NCBI GenBank assembly: GCA_030640725.1
Contig: DAOWIV010000114.1
Span: 1-9,311, forward strand
DNA: 9,311 bases
Direction: 5' to 3'
Origin: Methanosarcinales archaeon
Lineage (GTDB): Archaea > Halobacteriota > Methanosarcinia > Methanosarcinales > Methanogasteraceae
In this document: positions 6,317-9,311 of the stretch, piece after piece
Position numbering within the stretch: position 1 is the stretch's first letter
Layout: each line of letters opens with the position of its first letter
Position numbers and translations under genes: made by a program
Notes under the pieces: generated by a model
Seen by the model: the letters and a program-made list of their open reading frames with translations, nothing else
What the model was told of the DNA's origin: nothing
Database searches by the model: none

Positions 6317-7477
6317 TCATTTCCGTCTTCCCCTCACAATAACGCCCGCGCCAATGAAAACGAGCAGTCCGGCAAGCGCCGCAATCCCGATCGGGGGCAG
6401 GGTTGGGACATCGCGGGGTGGTGGCGGTGTAACATGCAGGTACTGTGTTACACTGACCGACTCTCCTGAGCTCAGTATTATCGCGTTTGCATCATCATGC
6501 CCCCAGTAATAGACTATGGCACTATCGGCTCCGGGTCCGGCAAGGGTTTGCCCGGTGGGCATGTAGTCAAACGCATGATCAAACACGCCATCCCATGCGG
6601 CAAACTGCAACAGGTCAGGGGTCGTTGGCGGTGGCGACAACACGCTGAGCGGCTTCGAAGTTCCAACGATTGTGAATATCGAACTGTTCGGATCGTTCGT
6701 GGTGTTATACTTCCAGAATGCCGGCGGATCCCATTCGCATTCCGTATCAATCCAATCAGCATCAGGAAATCTCTCTGCAAACCATGAACCGTCTTCATCA
6801 TCTATCATTATGTCCCACACATACCTGACGCCCACCCGATGGATATCCGCGTCGTTGTTCGTTATGGTAGTCGTCATCCGGACCATCGAGTCAGCCAGCG
6901 TTGATCCCTCCACTGCGATTGTCTGGTTGATCAACAGATTCTCTGGTGTTGTCCATGTTGTGCATACACTGTTATCGTTCTGCGTGGTTACAGGAGAGCA
7001 GGTGTCCAGAGACGCAACTGTGCATCCTGTAGATGGGGCTGGACCGGTTGTCGTTGAAACATATTCCTTGCCGGTGTCATACACCTTTACTGTCAGGTAT
7101 GTGCTGCCAGGATCCTGATCAACACCACCATAAAAGACGTTTTTGTCTGGCACCGGATGCCCGGTACTCGTTGCGATGGTGTAAGTGCCCTCACCATAAT
7201 GACCGATCACGTCCTGCACCGAGACACAGTAGATACCATTGTCGATATACATGGTATCAATCTTGGTCCTCATCACACTGAGCACACTTTCGGAACTCAG
7301 ATCAGCCAATTTCGTGGCAGCAAAAACCGGCGTTACAAACGCTGTAAACAGCAACAAAACAGCTATCACCGTTGTTATCCTTAATCCATGCTTTCCACGG
7401 ATTATTTCGGGGGTGTGTAAACCCCTTCTGCGCGTGGTATGCGATATCGATATTGATGTTGGGTCTGTTGGATTCAT
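6317..7477 (-). CDS. Secreted protein with VPxxxP-type C-terminal sorting signal, 386 aa
   Basis: Exported protein and the probable archaeosortase substrate. The N-terminus has a long basic n-region (about 33 residues, with RRR) and a hydrophobic core ending TPVFA|A near residue 53. The C-terminus is tripartite: a PPPPRD spacer, VPTLPP at 357-362, a hydrophobic helix (363-381) and a basic end RGRRK. VPTLPPIG also resembles bacterial IPTL-type tails. The mature part is beta-rich, with several Cys, acidic motifs (DIMIDDEDGSWF), aromatic DPPAFWKY and N-glycosylation sequons (NQT, NTT, NSS). I recognise no enzyme fold, so its surface role is unknown. A GTG at 7486 would add three codons. I prefer ATG 7477 because GTGA lies 5 nt before it, the arrangement also seen at the FG-GAP start. 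The sortase gene follows 105 bp later. Confidence 0.85.
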   Translation of the reverse strand: MNPTDPTSISISHTTRRRGLHTPEIIRGKHGLRITTVIAVLLLFTAFVTPVFAATKLADLSSESVLSVMRTKIDTMYIDNGIYCVSVQDVIGHYGEGTYTIATSTGHPVPDKNVFYGGVDQDPGSTYLTVKVYDTGKEYVSTTTGPAPSTGCTVASLDTCSPVTTQNDNSVCTTWTTPENLLINQTIAVEGSTLADSMVRMTTTITNNDADIHRVGVRYVWDIMIDDEDGSWFAERFPDADWIDTECEWDPPAFWKYNTTNDPNSSIFTIVGTSKPLSVLSPPPTTPDLLQFAAWDGVFDHAFDYMPTGQTLAGPGADSAIVYYWGHDDANAIILSSGESVSVTQYLHVTPPPPRDVPTLPPIGIAALAGLLVFIGAGVIVRGRRK

Positions 7478-7533
7478 TTTGCTCACATATCTCCATTATT
7501 TATGACGATATGTGATAATATACAGGGTTATAC

Positions 7534-7541
7534 TACATAAA
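7534..7541 (-). promoter_or_regulatory. Possible TATA box of the substrate gene
   Basis: On the minus strand TTTATGTA lies about 57-64 nt upstream of the chosen ATG, in an AT-rich stretch between the discoidin remnant and the gene. A start site about 25 nt further on would give a leader of about 30-35 nt containing the GTGA ribosome binding site. It matches the archaeal TATA pattern only loosely. Confidence 0.28.
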
Positions 7542-7589
7542 GATATTGGATAGGTGGTGGGTATGTGCCACCACCGTTGGACCCGGTTT

Positions 7590-7772
7590 TCAAGAAAAAT
7601 GAGTGCTTGCATACACCTCAAACTCGGTGCACTGCCTGTAGATCAGGTTCAGTGACGTCTCCCACAGTCGCACATATCCGGCGTTTGCCCGATCACACGG
7701 AACCGTGATGAAGGTGTCAGCTTCGGTAATCGTGTAATCGGCTGCCACGGCAGTCCAGTTGGTTCCATCATG
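7590..7772 (-). pseudogene. C-terminal remnant of an F5/8 type C (discoidin-like) domain protein
   Basis: About 60 codons read DGTNWTAV, then ADTFITVP, then YVRLWETSLN and RQCTEFEVYAS before TGA. DGTNW, the YVRL strand and the final EFEVY strand are the familiar second half of F5/8 type C (discoidin) domains, which bind carbohydrate or other surface ligands. The first half and any signal peptide are missing. At about 7771 the frame runs straight into IS110 sequence in a frame that makes no sense for that element, so the longer ORF reaching 7916 is an accidental fusion. I conclude the end of a secreted surface protein was cut off by the IS110 element. No start codon or ribosome binding site belongs to the fragment, so it is probably not expressed as a protein. 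Confidence 0.65.
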
Positions 7773-8128
7773 TCCTTTGGCGGGATAAAACTTGCAGGAA
7801 TCAACCCATAGCGAAGCAGTTTTGCAATCCACCGGGCATCTTTCTTGTCCGTTTTCAATCCGGGAACGCTCTTGATGCAGGCAGCATTCGCCAGAATTAC
7901 TCAAAATCATCCCCAAGAATGTTGAAAACGGGTTTCCAGTAGGTTCATGTGCTTTCCATAGCTACGACTCCGACATTATGATCTTTTAGCCACGATGCCA
8001 ATCATCTCAATATAAACCATTATAGAGAACTCTTTCACAATGAATTTCTCTTTTGACCTGTCAGGTGACCCTGTTGCTATACCAGCAGTCACCTGATCTC
8101 TATGGACATCCAAGCCGCAAGCATTATT
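7771..8128 (-). pseudogene. Degraded IS110-family transposase (DEDD, N-terminal half only)
   Basis: Pieces of an IS110 transposase can be followed through three frames. CGLDVHRDQVTAG (first catalytic Asp) and SKEKFIVKEF come first; then, after a frame change near 8000, LASWLKDHNVGVVAMEST (catalytic Glu); then TYWKPVFNILGDDFE; and after another shift at about 7899, VILANAACIKSVPG leading into LKTDKKDARWIAKLLRYG (the two C-terminal Asp of the DEDD set) and ASFIPPKD. Lesions: no start codon (TGA lies just before NNACGL), the frame change near 8000, a nonsense TGA at 7945-7947 where the family has Gly (ESTG), an apparent one-base loss at 7899, and absence of the whole C-terminal Ser domain after PPKD. 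It cannot be active. It sits against the discoidin remnant, whose gene it presumably disrupted. Confidence 0.82.
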
Positions 8129-8282
8129 TCAAGTATCGGTTCCACGTTTGTTCGCCTCGAGACGAACTTAAGCATGCGACCTGTGGAGTCATAGTTTGCT
8201 CCACCCGGCTCTTCCATTCAGAAGGCGGCATTCGTGGGTGCTATCTACTGCAGGGTCAGTTTGTCATGGGAGACCACGGACG
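8129..8282 (-). ncRNA. IS110 5' non-coding region, candidate bridge-RNA relic
   Basis: Non-coding sequence directly upstream of the IS110 remnant. IS110-group elements encode a structured bridge RNA in this position. Two hairpins are visible: GTGGAG/CTCCAC (8183-8188 with 8199-8204, 10-nt loop) and GTTCG/CGAAC (8150-8154 with 8163-8167). The location and structure fit, but I cannot identify the donor and target loops, and the element is dead, so any RNA would be a relic. A 36-codon ORF beginning MPPSEWK crosses the region and is more likely a by-product of the RNA sequence than a gene. Confidence 0.35.
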
Positions 8283-8352
8283 GGTCACGGCTTTGGGGTA
8301 AAACTCACCGATGTCCAAAAGCCATGGTCACCGGCTTTGGGACGAAATTCAC
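8283..8352. repeat. Pair of imperfect 26-27 bp direct repeats behind the DDE transposase
   Basis: GGTCACGGCTTTGGGG... (8283-8308) and GGTCACCGGCTTTGGGA... (8326-8352) are imperfect copies that both end in a CTCAC/TTCAC motif, 43 bp apart. The second overlaps the transposase stop codon. Between them lies an inverted partial copy, CCAAAAGCC (8315-8323). The position suggests the right-hand end of the insertion sequence, where terminal or subterminal repeats bind transposase. The other end lies outside the window, so the terminal inverted repeat and target duplication cannot be confirmed. Confidence 0.5.
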
Positions 8353-9311
8353 GTATACCCCTGCCTGCGCCAGTGCGGCACCACGTCGCCCATGATCTCA
8401 AGATATCCCACTCTTCGGATATTGTGCCCCACAAGCTTCAGCCGCGTCTCAGTCTCCTTCCGCGAATCGAGTCTCCTCTTCAGCGGCGCGCCAAATCGGC
8501 ATTTCACCATTGAATTAACCGTTTCCGAGATCGAACGCATATGATAATTTTCTAACCACTCATGAGGATCTTCCCAGAGTGAATAAAGCATATCATACCA
8601 CCCCAGAGCTCCTTTACTCTTGAAAGTCACATTACTACGTGGTAGGAAGTGTGGCGTGGCGTTATTTTCCGAAACCAGGTTGGTAATCCATCGACACCCG
8701 TAAATACCATCTCCAAGAACGCCATCCAGATTGGGATGGCAATTGAGCGTCTGATCAAAAGCCTCTGGAAACATTGTGGTTTCTCCAATTGAGTGATCCG
8801 GGCTTATGGATATGCCTGAAATTAGCTTATATTGAACTCCTATGCCCATAACCGAGTATGAGAACCCTTTCTTCGTAGTAGAGTTCGATTCAGGGAAACT
8901 GTCGTCTGCCTGCCCATTGCTTGCAGACTTTGATTTCTTATAATTCTTCTTAGAATTCTGTTTTTGGCGTTTATCTGCATAGTTCTCCTTATTGGAGGCA
9001 CTAAATCCAGTGCCATCAAACGAAAAGGTCGTCTCTTTACCTTCTACGCTTTCATTGGTTATTACTACGATTTCGTCCAGAATCTTGTTCACAGGCTCAC
9101 GATCGTATCCGCGCTCTATCGTTTTATAAGAAAAATGGCAGCTTATGTTTAATTTCTCCCGGAATAGAAGCAAAAGTCCTTCAGCCACCCTATTAGACGA
9201 TTCTGTGTATGTTTGCAATAACAGTGCTTTAGCGATATCCGCCGAGTCAATTGGCGGCCTCCCTGGCCCCCGTTTTCCGGGAGGCGTTCTTTCTTTTATC
9301 CGTTTATCGGC
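8349..9311 (-). CDS. DDE transposase, IS4/IS5-superfamily type, N-terminus beyond the right edge
   Basis: The frame is open to base 9311, giving 320 visible residues. TTG at 9218 is only an internal codon, since the family-like sequence KRGPGRPPIDSADIAKALL continues upstream of it. Visible catalytic residues are Asp99 in SFDGTGF, Asp201 in LGDGIYG and Glu263 in SISETVNSM, followed by the VKCRFG stretch typical of DDE_Tnp_1 enzymes. A lysine-, serine- and asparagine-rich insert separates the first strand from the GFSYSVMGI segment. The C-terminus DVVPHWRRQGYT looks natural. The enzyme would cut and join the ends of its own insertion sequence. I see no frameshift or stop in the visible part, so the copy may be intact. 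The exact IS family cannot be settled without the missing N-terminus and ends. Confidence 0.88.
   Translation of the reverse strand, partial: ADKRIKERTPPGKRGPGRPPIDSADIAKALLLQTYTESSNRVAEGLLLLFREKLNISCHFSYKTIERGYDREPVNKILDEIVVITNESVEGKETTFSFDGTGFSASNKENYADKRQKQNSKKNYKKSKSASNGQADDSFPESNSTTKKGFSYSVMGIGVQYKLISGISISPDHSIGETTMFPEAFDQTLNCHPNLDGVLGDGIYGCRWITNLVSENNATPHFLPRSNVTFKSKGALGWYDMLYSLWEDPHEWLENYHMRSISETVNSMVKCRFGAPLKRRLDSRKETETRLKLVGHNIRRVGYLEIMGDVVPHWRRQGYT

Noticed and set aside
6514..6801. Minus-strand 95-codon ORF and plus-strand 96-148-codon ORFs within the VPxxxP protein gene
   Set aside because: They overlap a complete secreted protein in other frames and show no domain character.
7771..8128. 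IS110 element as an active transposon
   Set aside because: It lacks a start codon, changes frame, has an in-frame stop and is missing its C-terminal Ser domain.
8053..8544. Plus-strand ORFs of 77-105 codons across the IS110 5' region and transposase end
   Set aside because: They run antisense to transposon sequence and through the direct repeats, with no recognisable family.

Overview
The window looks archaeal and probably comes from the methanogen/ANME/alkanotroph part of the Euryarchaeota. Pointers are a VPxxxP-type C-terminal sorting signal next to an archaeosortase-like Cys/Arg/His membrane protein, a very large FG-GAP surface protein ending in a type I dockerin, a beta-helix gene start, and two transposon families common in such genomes. 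This placement is inference from gene content. Every real gene I can support lies on the minus strand, so the biological reading order runs from the right edge to the left.

Right part (about 7590-9311). A DDE transposase (8349-9311) runs off the right edge. Behind its stop codon lie two imperfect copies of a 26-27 bp direct repeat (8283-8352). Next comes a decayed IS110-family element: a structured 5' non-coding stretch (about 8129-8282) followed by a transposase remnant (about 7771-8128) with no start codon, shifted frames, a nonsense codon and no C-terminal half. It abuts the last 60 codons of an F5/8 type C (discoidin-like) surface protein (7590-7772). The region is therefore a scar in an older surface-protein gene.

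Middle part (5214-7477). This looks like a complete protein-sorting cassette: a secreted protein with a C-terminal VPTLPP, hydrophobic helix and RGRRK tail (6317-7477); an exosortase/archaeosortase-family transpeptidase with Cys, Arg and His in the expected membrane positions (5693-6211); and a polytopic membrane companion overlapping it by 4 bp (5214-5696). The likely job is to cut the tripartite tail off the substrate and fix it in the cell envelope. Two consecutive hairpins (5146-5218) follow the companion gene.

Left part (108-5145). A spacer with a hyphenated inverted repeat (4924-4986) precedes a 66-codon ORF (4561-4761). That ORF has a strong ribosome binding site and encodes only a leader and the first turn of a NosD-like beta-helix protein. 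Its stop lies 1 bp before the ATG of the 1483-residue FG-GAP/dockerin protein (108-4559). The latter has a signal peptide, 14 propeller blades (best read as two seven-bladed propellers), several beta-sandwich modules and a dockerin for attachment to a cohesin partner that is not in the window.

The overall theme is cell-surface display by two different routes, archaeosortase and dockerin, in a neighbourhood eroded by mobile elements. No tRNA, rRNA or CRISPR array is visible, and no plus-strand gene is convincing.
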